Assembly: GCA_944322855.1 (NCBI GenBank)
Contig: CALUQG010000019.1
Location: 1 to 39,219 of the forward strand
Length of the DNA stretch: 39,219 nt
From: Candidatus Gastranaerophilales bacterium
GTDB lineage: Bacteria > Cyanobacteriota > Vampirovibrionia > Gastranaerophilales > Gastranaerophilaceae
Direction of reading: 5' to 3'
The notes under the pieces were generated by a model, which was not told the DNA's origin, searched no databases, and saw only the letters and a list, made by a program, of their open reading frames with translations. Position 1 is the first letter of the stretch, and every line of letters begins with the position of its first letter. Below are positions 32,641-39,219 of this stretch, one piece after another. A program made the translations under genes and the position numbers.

Positions 32641-34209
32641 ATGCCAATTTTGCCGATTAACACTATCAGATTTAATTCAGATATTAATTTAAGAAAGAAT
32701 AATATTGATGATCATCCAGAGGTCATGCCTGCTGGAAAATATATTACCAATCCGAAGAATTTTGCTAATCCTCTTATTGATATAAATTATGGGCAGCTCC
32801 TTGTAAATAAAAACAAGGCTACATCTTTTAAAGGCGGTGTTAGCACACTTGTTCCAAAAATTGTTGGGAAAATTCCTCTTGAAGACAAAGTTTCATGGAT
32901 TGTCAATGAATTGCTGTACGGTGACATTTTATTGGTAGGAAAAAATTTAAAATTTGCACAAGAACTTTTGCAAAAATACAGAAATACTTTGAAAGGAATT
33001 ATAAGAAATATTTATTTTGTGCCCGATGCAAGTTTAAAAGAAACAGCTTTGCTTTTTCAAAGAAATGAGGACGGGGCGCCTCATATAACAAATTTAGGGA
33101 AAGATATTATTAAATTGAGTATACCTTCAAATGTCCCTGTTCAACCTAAAACTATTCCTCTTAGACAGGGTATTGGATGGTATGCATTACAAGATTCTGC
33201 TGTATTTAACCAGAATTTTTTATTAAAATTAAATTACCGTCCAACGCAGGATTTGTCGCCTTACAAAGAAATGTTTTCAACTAAATATACATTTAATGAC
33301 GAGACAAAGGGTGCTATTGAGGCATTAAACAAAAAGACGATAGATGCATTAATTCCTCAAGAAATAAAACATGGAAGAAAAATAACTTTTAAAGATGTTG
33401 GTGGTCTTGATAGTGTAATTAAACGTCTGAAAAGAGATATTTTATTTCCTATAAAATATCCTGCTGCACATGATGGAATACAAAGCCATGGTGTACTTTT
33501 GTATGGCCCTCCCGGCACAGGAAAATCTCTTGTTGCAGAAGCATTGGCAAATGAAACAGGTGCACATTTTATTAAACTCAATGGGCTGGAACTGTCCTCA
33601 AAATGGGTTGGGGAAACAGAAAAAAATTGGAGAAATCTTTTTGAAGAGGCTCGCTCAAAACAGCCTTGTATAATATTTTTGGATGAATTTGAAGCTGTAG
33701 CCAGAAAAAGAGGAGGTCAAAATGTTTATGCAGATGATACAGTTAACCAGATGCTTACACTGTTGAGTGATGTGGAAAAGAACAATGATAAGATATTTCT
33801 TATTACAGCTACTAATAACAAAAACCTGGTTGATCCCACTGTTTTGCGAGCTGGCAGAATAGGCAATCATATTCTTGTTGGACCTCCGGAAAATATTGAT
33901 GGAACAAGACAAATTGTTGATATACATTTGAAATCTAAACCAATCGATTTGAAATTTGATAAAGAACTATTTGCAGCTAACCTTTTTAAAGAAAAAGCAA
34001 CGGGAGCTGATATTGCAGATATCATATATAAAGCAAAATTGTACTGTTATGATAGGACTGGTATTACTCAAAAAATGGAGAATGGTTCTTTTCGTAACTC
34101 TGATCTTTCTGGAATAAAGATTGGTAAGGAAGATTTTGATAAAGCTTTTTCAGAATTTTTATCTGGTAAAAATAATTCAAAAAGAAGACCTGTAGGTTTT
34201 AATAAATAA
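32641..34209 (+). CDS. AAA-family ATPase with N-terminal FKG motif
   Basis: A 522-residue ATPase. I use ATG 32641 because AGGGAGA precedes it; upstream in-frame codons lie beside the terminator. Residues 1-70 are low-complexity and end in TSFKGG (61-66). A unique domain (70-240) follows, then one AAA module: Walker A GPPGTGKS (about 289), Walker B IIFLDEFE (about 344), sensor 1 ITATNNKN, and VLRAGRIGNH in place of the usual LRPGRFDR, so an arginine-finger region is altered. It resembles FtsH/Vps4/Cdc48-type AAA modules but has no protease or second module. Single gene. The substrate is unknown. Confidence 0.9.
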   Translation: MPILPINTIRFNSDINLRKNNIDDHPEVMPAGKYITNPKNFANPLIDINYGQLLVNKNKATSFKGGVSTLVPKIVGKIPLEDKVSWIVNELLYGDILLVGKNLKFAQELLQKYRNTLKGIIRNIYFVPDASLKETALLFQRNEDGAPHITNLGKDIIKLSIPSNVPVQPKTIPLRQGIGWYALQDSAVFNQNFLLKLNYRPTQDLSPYKEMFSTKYTFNDETKGAIEALNKKTIDALIPQEIKHGRKITFKDVGGLDSVIKRLKRDILFPIKYPAAHDGIQSHGVLLYGPPGTGKSLVAEALANETGAHFIKLNGLELSSKWVGETEKNWRNLFEEARSKQPCIIFLDEFEAVARKRGGQNVYADDTVNQMLTLLSDVEKNNDKIFLITATNNKNLVDPTVLRAGRIGNHILVGPPENIDGTRQIVDIHLKSKPIDLKFDKELFAANLFKEKATGADIADIIYKAKLYCYDRTGITQKMENGSFRNSDLSGIKIGKEDFDKAFSEFLSGKNNSKRRPVGFNK

Positions 34210-34249
34210 TCTTTAAAATTCTATAAACCAATACTATAGCGAATTTTGG

Positions 34250-34285
34250 GCAGTATTAAATTTATTTTTAATACTGCTTTATTTT
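34250..34285 (+). terminator. Terminator of the AAA gene
   Basis: An 11-bp stem, GCAGTATTAAA (34250-34260) with TTTAATACTGC (34267-34277), 6-nt loop, then TTTATTTT. Confidence 0.88.
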
Positions 34286-34376
34286 ACAATTCTTAATTTT
34301 TTTAATATAGTTATCAATTTTTTATGTCATAAAAACTTTAAATATACATAAGCGAGAATAAGAGGAGAAATTTTTT

Positions 34377-34901
34377 ATGTCTATGACAGTAGCAGAAGTT
34401 AAAAATGTTTATACTAGTAGTTCAAAAAGTGAAAAAAGTGGAAGAACAGATACTGCTTATTCTGCAGGTTCAAAACCTCAAGGAACTGGCGATAGCGTTG
34501 ATATAAAGCAAACAGCACCAATTATTCAGACTTTTCCTGAAAAAACTTATACAATAAAAGATGGCGATGCACTGCAAAAAATAGCATCAGAGCATAATCT
34601 TAACCTTCAGGATCTGATTGATCAACTGAAAGATCAAGGAAAACTTCCAAAAGACTACAATCCACATGTAAGACATGCTCATGATATTTCCTGGATGAAA
34701 GCCGGAAATAAGATTACATTTCGTTATCCAAAAACAGAACAGCAATTAGAAAAATACGATGATTTTACTACTCAAAGAACACGTGATTATTACAATAGAA
34801 AGGCTGCAGCAGAAAGAGAAGCTAAACTTAAAGAAGCTTCCAAGCCTCAGGCTCCTGAACAATCATTTATGGATAAGATTTTAGATTTTATTGGTTTTTA
34901 A
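34377..34901 (+). CDS. LysM-domain protein
   Basis: A 174-residue protein. A Ser/Thr/Lys-rich N-terminus (1-50) precedes a LysM-like domain (about 56-118: KTYTIKDGDALQKIASEHNL, ending WMKAGNKITFRYP). A charged linker and a hydrophobic end (FMDKILDFIGF) follow. LysM binds peptidoglycan N-acetylglucosamine. No signal peptide is present, so export would need another route or the domain acts inside the cell. The ribosome site AGAGGAG lies 9 nt before ATG. Single gene with its own terminator. Confidence 0.88.
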   Translation: MSMTVAEVKNVYTSSSKSEKSGRTDTAYSAGSKPQGTGDSVDIKQTAPIIQTFPEKTYTIKDGDALQKIASEHNLNLQDLIDQLKDQGKLPKDYNPHVRHAHDISWMKAGNKITFRYPKTEQQLEKYDDFTTQRTRDYYNRKAAAEREAKLKEASKPQAPEQSFMDKILDFIGF

Positions 34902-34930
34902 ATATTAATAATACTTGCACAAACATAAAA

Positions 34931-34961
34931 CCCTCTGATCGAAGAAAATCAGAGGGCTTTT
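34931..34961 (+). terminator. Terminator of the LysM gene
   Basis: CCCTCTGAT (34931-34939) pairs with ATCAGAGGG (34948-34956), loop of 8, then CTTTT. Confidence 0.92.
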
Positions 34962-35049
34962 AAATTATACATGATATTTGTTTTTTGCTATTAAGTTGCA
35001 TTCGCTATTTTTACATTTATTTGTATTTTTTTTAGTTCTAAAACACAGA

Positions 35050-35484
35050 TTACCCACAGTTTTTTGATAATTTTTTACTAATTTTGTACCAGATAATTAA
35101 TGACAAATAACAAATAAATACACCGCCAAATGACAAAATATAGAAAAATAGTATATAAAAATTAAATTTGTACCATATATATAAAAATATCAAGTCGGTT
35201 AGTAATGCCAATGAGAGTATTATTATAATAAATTTTTTGACAAAAAATTTATCAAAGTTTCTTTTTTTAGCAATAAAGGTGAACAAAAAAGGAAACAAAA
35301 AGAGTTTTCCTATTGCCAAAATTTCCATAAAGATAAAAAAAGCGATTAATAATATATCAGAAACAGGTTGAGATGGAGATATCAACAAAAACAAAATTGC
35401 TAAGTTTCCGATTATCCAAATTATATTACTGCTTAGTATTATATTCAAAGTAATAAATGAAAAAGTCATTAAGAATTTTTTCAT
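35050..35484 (-). CDS. Hypothetical membrane protein
   Basis: A 144-residue protein with four strongly hydrophobic segments (about 5-20, 23-38, 42-70, 83-104 and 107-132, the middle two perhaps one long hairpin). It is rich in Phe and Ile, with Lys/Asn at the ends. I do not recognise a family. On its strand TATAAT lies 7 nt before the ATG and there is no Shine-Dalgarno. It borders the prophage remnant and could belong to it. Confidence 0.65.
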   Translation of the reverse strand: MKKFLMTFSFITLNIILSSNIIWIIGNLAILFLLISPSQPVSDILLIAFFIFMEILAIGKLFLFPFLFTFIAKKRNFDKFFVKKFIIIILSLALLTDLIFLYIWYKFNFYILFFYILSFGGVFICYLSLIIWYKISKKLSKNCG

Positions 35485-35491
35485 AGGAATT

Positions 35492-35497
35492 ATTATA
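35492..35497 (-). promoter_or_regulatory. -10 box of a possible leaderless promoter
   Basis: TATAAT on the minus strand, then 7 nt, then the ATG of the membrane protein gene. No clear -35 is seen 17 bp upstream, where the neighbouring terminator hairpin lies. Confidence 0.45.
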
Positions 35498-35499
35498 AC

Positions 35500-35528
35500 A
35501 AAGAAGAGTGATTTTTACACTCTTCTTT
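35500..35528 (-). terminator. Terminator of the phage head-gene remnant
   Basis: An 11-bp stem AAAGAAGAGTG (35500-35510)/CACTCTTCTTT (35518-35528), 7-nt loop, 12 bp after the remnant's stop. The T-run is short. Confidence 0.75.
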
Positions 35529-35540
35529 GCCTATAATTTA

Positions 35541-36632
35541 TTATTTGCTTTTGACAAAGTTTGATAATGGAACTTCTAATTGAATTACGAAATAAAAATT
35601 TTCTAATTGTCCCGTTTCTTGTAAGTATCTAAATATAGCCACAGTCATTTCACCTTCATTATAGTCGACCGTATCTATTATGTCAGCTTTAATCATACCA
35701 TTTTCCAAACGAATGTTTTTTATTGAACATCTATGTATAGCTCCATAAAGATTTAAATTAGAATTTATAATTGGAATAAAAGTTAAGTTATCATCTGGTA
35801 AATACTTATTTTCTATTAGTTTTTCAATATTGTCTTTTATATAACTCTTAAATCTTTGTGATTTTATTATTTCTTGTGCTAAAGAACTATTTTTATTTAA
35901 AATAATACCTCGAGAATCACTCTGCTTTAATTGTTGCTTAACTTTATTAAAAACATCTTCTTTTAATTTTTCATCTTTTATTTCAGAAATTTTATTATAC
36001 ATCTTACCATTTTTCTTTATGTATTCAGTACCTTTTGTAAACTTACTCGAAGATAATCTAAATAATGCAACTGCATCATTACCAACTGCTTCTAATTTAT
36101 CAACTGCATTATCGATTGCTTTTTTCTTAAGTATTTCAAATCGATTTATATATTTGCTAATAATACTAGATATATTTTCTACTTCTCTTTCAATCTTCTG
36201 AATCACAAACTTGTCAATCGTATCAAGAGTAAGAGAATCTATCTTGTCTAACAACTTGTAAACATCATGCTCGGTTCTTGTGAGCTTGTTCTCAAGTGTA
36301 TTTAGTTCATTGCCTTTATTCTCTCTCAACAGCTTTTCTATCTGTTCTCTTAATACACTCGTGTCACCAAGAAGTTCATTTGCCTGAAGTTTCAGCTGCT
36401 CTATCTCTTCTTTGTATTCGTTGATTTCAGCTTCTATTTCATCTACTACGCTGATTTCTTCAACTTTACAACGACAATTCGGATGAGGTCTTTGCGGTAC
36501 TTCATCTTCTTCAAATTCCTTTCCGTCTAAAGCCGCACATTTTTTACACGTGTTTTCTCCAAATTCTGTTATTCATTTGTACTTTCTTTTTACTGCATAG
36601 CTTACATGCCCTTTTAATGTAAAGTTCCCCAT
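35541..36632 (-). pseudogene. Phage head-morphogenesis (SPP1 gp7/Mu F C-terminal) type gene with in-frame TGA
   Basis: A strong start exists at 36632: AGGAGG 8 nt before ATG. From there the frame reads 19 codons (ending KRKYK), then TGA at 36573-36575, then is open for 343 more codons to TAA 35541. After the TGA come ITEFGENTCKKCAALDGKEF and RPHPNCRC, the CxxC...HPNCRC signature of phage minor head proteins (C29, C32, H50, C53, C55 counting the TGA codon). In that family Trp usually sits exactly at the TGA codon (KW-ITE type). A coiled coil follows (about 70-130). The unusual C-terminal domain has no hydrophobic segment and is unrecognised. It is either a nonsense mutation or a recoded TGA. 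Confidence 0.8.
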
Positions 36633-37122
36633 TATCTTATTCCTCCTAAATTATTCTGAATTTGATTAATTAGTGCTTTTGTATTTATGCTTCTATCACT
36701 TGATGTGTCAATCAATGCGTTGCTTAGTGCACCTTTTCGTATAGCATTTTTGATAATCGAAATATCGTAATGCTTGAATATGTCGTAAAATGCTTTAAAG
36801 GTTTTTTCTCCGAACTCACCGTCTTCTTTTAAAGGTTCAACAATGTCTTTGTGCAAGAAATTAAGTCCTGTTTGAAAATCTTTTACAGCCTGTTCTTTTC
36901 CGGCTGATAAAACATGGCTTTTGATAAAGTCTGCTATTTTTCTGTAGTTTTCGTTTTCAAATCTTGTTCTGCTAATTTTGGATTTAGAATACGCAGTCTT
37001 TCATTTCTCATTGAATGCAGCTGATTTCTCAATTGTTCTTCAAATCGTTGTGACGGGGTTTTGCTCAAAGTTTGTTCATCAGAAAACAGCAGCTTTGATA
37101 CTGTTTTGTAGTTTTCTTTCAT
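36632..37122 (-). pseudogene. Phage-type gene broken by a single-base frameshift
   Basis: Starts with AAGGAGAC 4 nt before ATG 37122. Reading continues to D54 (36961), then the frame derails to a stop at 36934. In the -1 frame the sequence continues immediately with FENENYRKIADFIKSHVLS and stays open for 109 codons to TAA 36632, which overlaps the next gene's ATG (TAATG). One extra T after GAT at 36961 would restore a protein of about 163 residues. Function unknown; it stands directly before a head-morphogenesis-type gene, so a structural or assembly role is likely. Confidence 0.72.
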
Positions 37123-37144
37123 TTTTGTCTCCTTATGGTTGAGT

Positions 37145-37185
37145 GAATTTTGACAATAGATTATCCCGGGGGGGTGTCAAAATTC
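37145..37185. repeat. 11-bp perfect inverted repeat with G7 run
   Basis: GAATTTTGACA (37145-37155) and its complement (37175-37185) enclose 19 bp with CCC followed by seven G. It lies 22 bp before the remnant's first gene. It could be a repressor operator or an element end. Confidence 0.7.
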
Positions 37186-37214
37186 GAAGTATACAATCTT
37201 ACTATAGCAGATTA

Positions 37215-37236
37215 TTTTTACCCGAACGGGTAAAAA
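37215..37236. repeat. 22-bp palindrome
   Basis: TTTTTACCCG, AA, CGGGTAAAAA (37215-37236), perfect 10-bp arms. TATAAT follows at 37244-37249 with TGG before it. It may be an operator or a bidirectional terminator. Confidence 0.65.
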
Positions 37237-37400
37237 ATATGTGGTATAATACGGAAGTCATATTCTGCATTTTAAAAATCTAAAGAAAAAATTACCCACA
37301 GTCTATTGGTATTAAAAAAACATCAAATCTGCCTGTGCAATCAAAGATTGCTCCACTGCGCAATCGGTGCTTGCTCCGTAACGGCGGTCATATCTAATAA

Positions 37401-37430
37401 AAAAACGAAAACTCATCGTTTCCGTTTTTT
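37401..37430 (-). terminator. Terminator of tRNA-Met
   Basis: On the minus strand AAAAACGGAAAC and GTTTTCGTTTTT form a 12-bp stem with one G-U and a GATGA loop, followed by T. It lies 20 bp after the tRNA end. Confidence 0.8.
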
Positions 37431-37449
37431 TATTTTTAAAAAGTAAAAA

Positions 37450-37523
37450 TAGCATAGACTGGGTTCGAACCAGTGACCTCCCGGGTATGAGCCGAGCGCT
37501 CTGACCAACTGAGCTACTATGCC
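37450..37523 (-). tRNA. tRNA-Met (CAT), elongator type
   Basis: 74 nt with all arms. Acceptor GGCATAG/CTATGCT (G-U first pair), discriminator A, anticodon loop CTCATAC with CAT (complement at 37487-37489), and T-arm ACTGG/CCAGT with loop TTCGAAC. The G1-U72 pair argues against an initiator. No CCA is encoded. A promoter lies at 37557-37585. Confidence 0.95.
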
Positions 37524-37556
37524 ATTTCTTATATTGAATTTTCATGAACTGTTTTT

Positions 37557-37585
37557 ATTATCAGATAAACAATAAAAAATTACAA
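37557..37585 (-). promoter_or_regulatory. Promoter of tRNA-Met
   Basis: Minus strand: TTGTAA (37580-37585), 17 bp, GATAAT (37557-37562), about 33 nt before the tRNA. Confidence 0.65.
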
Positions 37586-37859
37586 TATTTATTTTTGTAT
37601 ATAAAATATTGCTAGATAATTATATTAAGAAATATATTAAAACATTAAATTAAGTAACAAAATCGGTAAATAAATTGAAACATGCCGGTCTTACTCCCAA
37701 TAATTGCAACTATTTAGAAATATCATTATTGTATTTTCCGTTGCGAATATATTTACAAACATTTTACAAAGTGTGTTCTAAATGTTCTATGGTTGATATA
37801 ACAGTACTAGCAAATTTTAATCTTTTGACTTTAATTTATTCAGGAAAGGTGAATGAGAG
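37586..37859. other. Intergenic DNA before the YopX-like gene
   Basis: AT-rich. A 62-codon open frame (37675-37863) overlaps the next ATG, but it starts with TTG, has no ribosome site and no recognisable motif, so I do not call it. GGAAAGG lies before ATG 37860. Confidence 0.4.
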
Positions 37860-38357
37860 ATGAACGATATAGTAAATACGAGATTATCAAAAAATAATCA
37901 AAAAAGACTAAACAAAAATCGAACAATCAATCAACAGCTAATTACCCAGACTCTTCTAAATTGTTTTGAAGCAGAAAGAGAAGTTCTTGATAATTTGTAC
38001 AAAATTGAAAGAATGCAATTTCTTGGATTAAGGGATAAAAACGGCAAGCTTATTTATTTTGGAGATATATTAAAAGATGACCAAAATAATTTACTTACTC
38101 CTGCAATCGAAGTGGAAAATAATGAGCATGTTTTATTTTTTAAACCGATAAATCATCTTAATCATCCAAGTCTGAATATTGGATGTAAATCTGCTTATAG
38201 TCAAACTCTTGAAGTCATAGGGAATATTTATACAAATTCCGAACTTTTCTCAGGAATGCATGAAACGGACAAATTGGTTAATTTTATATTGCCAACAGGT
38301 GTGAAAGTTCAAAGCAAAATGACAGTCAGTTTTGAACAATCACACTTAATTATATAA
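37860..38357 (+). CDS. YopX-like phage protein
   Basis: A 165-residue protein. A charged N-terminus (1-50) is followed by the YopX pattern: MQFLGLRDKNGKLIYFGDIL at 54-73 and EVIGNIYTNSELF at about 122-134. In YopX proteins of Gram-positive phages the same two motifs (KDKNGK-IYEGDIV and VIGNIYENPEL) occur. It is longer than the typical family core at both ends. The molecular function is unknown. It lies between tRNA-Met and tRNA-Ser, opposite to the broken head genes. Phage ancestry is well supported. No other phage gene is adjacent on this side, so it is a lone remnant. Confidence 0.85.
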   Translation: MNDIVNTRLSKNNQKRLNKNRTINQQLITQTLLNCFEAEREVLDNLYKIERMQFLGLRDKNGKLIYFGDILKDDQNNLLTPAIEVENNEHVLFFKPINHLNHPSLNIGCKSAYSQTLEVIGNIYTNSELFSGMHETDKLVNFILPTGVKVQSKMTVSFEQSHLII

Positions 38358-38375
38358 ATTCCCTAAAACTAATAC

Positions 38376-38404
38376 TTGCAATTCAAGTATTATGCAAATA
38401 AAAT
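38376..38404 (+). promoter_or_regulatory. Promoter of tRNA-Ser
   Basis: TTGCAA (38376-38381), 17 bp, TAAAAT (38399-38404), about 30 nt before the tRNA. Confidence 0.68.
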
Positions 38405-38434
38405 AATAAAAGTTCTTTTAAAACTAATGTCATT

Positions 38435-38521
38435 GGAGAGGTGTCCGAGTGGTTTAAGGTGCAAACCTGGAACGTTTGTGTGGGGGCAACTCCACCGCGG
38501 GTTCGAATCCCGCCTTCTCCG
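38435..38521 (+). tRNA. tRNA-Ser (GGA)
   Basis: 87 nt with a long variable arm. Acceptor GGAGAGG/CTTCTCC, discriminator G, anticodon stem CAAAC/GTTTG with loop CTGGAAC (anticodon GGA), T-arm GCGGG/CCCGC with loop TTCGAAT. CCA is not encoded. A terminator follows. Confidence 0.96.
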
Positions 38522-38526
38522 TTTTT

Positions 38527-38559
38527 AAATTCACTTTGTATATAAAGTGAATTTTTATT
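38527..38559 (+). terminator. Terminator of tRNA-Ser
   Basis: An 11-bp stem AAATTCACTTT (38527-38537)/AAAGTGAATTT (38544-38554), loop GTATAT, then T-rich sequence. Confidence 0.88.
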
Positions 38560-38686
38560 AATTGTGTTTGTAGTTTTTTGTCCAGGTTGATTTGTACGGC
38601 TAGATAGATTATTTTGGTAAAGTTGGCTTTGTGTGGGCATTTTCAGGTCAGAAAAATAAAGTGTTCCAAAAAAAATCAAACTGGAA

Positions 38687-38742
38687 AACTGGACTTTTTC
38701 TGGACTGTACGGATAATTTGATTATTTAAAAATAGTCCAGTT
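38687..38742. repeat. 9-bp inverted repeat with an extra half-site
   Basis: AACTGGACT (38687-38695) and AGTCCAGTT (38734-38742), with a third CTGGACT at 38700-38706. The surrounding 230 bp (38560-38785) hold no gene. A cluster of binding sites or a remnant repeat is possible. Confidence 0.5.
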
Positions 38743-38785
38743 CTGCAAAATTAAAAAAAATATCATAAGGTTTGAGAATTTGAAA

Positions 38786-38813
38786 CAAGGTCGGGAAAAT
38801 TTTTCCGACCTTG
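38786..38813 (-). terminator. Terminator of the MBL-fold gene
   Basis: CAAGGTCGG (38786-38794) pairs with CCGACCTTG (38805-38813); the centre is A4T5, so the hairpin works on either strand. It lies 28 bp after the MBL stop on that gene's strand. Confidence 0.8.
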
Positions 38814-38841
38814 GGTTGAGCAACTTCATTAGTATAAAATT

Positions 38842-39219
38842 TTAATTATTGCCTATAAAATCAAGCGTTTCTCCATCATCAGGGATTAACAGATTACCAA
38901 TTTTATTTTTAGTTTTAAATTCTTTTAAATCATCCCTTGTAACAGAAAGATGGCTGACTGTATCTAAATGACTTGCAATTACTTTTGCGCCAGGTGCGGC
39001 ATCCAAAACATTTTTTACATCTTCAATATTCATAATTATGCGTTCTCCGTTCAAAAGGGTTGCCGCACAGGCATTTACTACTATAACTTCAGGCTTGTAT
39101 TTGCCTAAGACATCTTTTACTTCGTCACACCAAATTGTATCACCTGCAATATACAATGTTTTTTCATTATTTGATTTAAAAACAACACCCATTGCATCAT
39201 AAGGCAAGCCAACAGAATC
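38842..39219 (-). CDS. MBL-fold metallohydrolase, partial (C-terminal part)
   Basis: The last ~125 residues of a metallo-beta-lactamase-fold hydrolase; the frame is open through the window edge, so the start is outside. Visible family features are LYIAGDTIW (the late metal-binding Asp after a strand), VVNACAA, and IASHLDTVSHLSVTRDDL with the final metal-ligand His. The zinc motif HxHxDH would be in the missing part. The layout resembles UlaG/UPF0173-type hydrolases of sugars or lipids. The function cannot be narrowed. Confidence 0.85.
   Translation of the reverse strand, partial: DSVGLPYDAMGVVFKSNNEKTLYIAGDTIWCDEVKDVLGKYKPEVIVVNACAATLLNGERIIMNIEDVKNVLDAAPGAKVIASHLDTVSHLSVTRDDLKEFKTKNKIGNLLIPDDGETLDFIGNN

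Noticed and set aside
36988-37030. Extended -1 frame of the broken phage gene with further TGA codons
   Set aside because: Upstream of the frameshift the -1 frame holds several TGA codons, but the real reading frame there starts at the good ribosome site at 37122, so these do not support TGA recoding.
37312-37545. 77-codon open frame across tRNA-Met on the minus strand
   Set aside because: Covers the tRNA and its terminator in antisense or sense to RNA; no ribosome site.
37675-37863. 62-codon open frame overlapping the YopX-like start
   Set aside because: TTG start, no ribosome site, no recognisable motif; probably chance.
38383-38679. 98-codon open frame across tRNA-Ser
   Set aside because: Antisense to the tRNA and its terminator; composition reflects the tRNA.

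Overview
The window is AT-rich bacterial DNA from a Gram-negative organism: it has a TolC-type outer-membrane channel and a type I secretion exporter. The mix of genes and several lineage-type small proteins with a short N-terminal S/T-F-G/K motif fit a gut Gastranaerophilales (Melainabacteria, non-photosynthetic relatives of cyanobacteria). This placement is inferred from protein style and base composition; no rRNA gene is present to prove it.

Layout. 1-870: a small unrecognised gene interrupted by an in-frame TAG. 886-13578 (minus strand): an accessory secretion locus. In transcription order it holds decayed glycosyltransferase and RTX fragments, two membrane-anchored Kelch-like proteins, each behind the same 112-bp block, a 1386-residue RTX protein with a FrpC-like Asp-Pro/EF-hand module and a 552-bp tandem duplication, a terminator, and then tolC-, hlyB- and hlyD-like genes with overlapping ends. 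13832-32098: mostly housekeeping genes (U32 peptidase-like protein, YqeG phosphatase, SecG, DUF167, Rel, dihydropteroate synthase, YkgJ-like protein, two TPR proteins, UvrB, tRNA-Val, RuvC, MtnA, two PlsC acyltransferases), mixed with small lineage-type proteins. 32306-34901: a possible leader or small RNA ending in a terminator, an AAA ATPase and a LysM protein. 35541-38357: prophage debris around tRNA-Met: a head-morphogenesis-type gene with an in-frame TGA, a frameshifted neighbour and a YopX-like gene. tRNA-Ser and a partial metallo-beta-lactamase-fold gene close the window.

How it works together. The RTX protein has the features of a type I substrate (glycine/aspartate-rich calcium-binding repeats, no N-terminal signal peptide). 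The HlyB-like exporter carries a peptidase-like domain without its catalytic Cys, as expected for RTX substrates. TolC, HlyB and HlyD overlap or nearly so and would be translated together. A hairpin terminator between the RTX gene and tolC could set the substrate:exporter ratio. The Kelch genes sit directly upstream in the same direction, and the second ends 13 bp before the RTX start, so they are probably co-expressed with the secreted protein.

Main points to follow up: (1) none of the 33 stop codons I could read is TGA, and the only in-frame TGA I found in a recognisable gene lies where phage head proteins normally have Trp; (2) at least six genes have a -10 box 7-8 nt before the ATG and no Shine-Dalgarno, suggesting leaderless mRNAs; (3) the Kelch/RTX-fragment locus looks like a modular, recombining secretion system.
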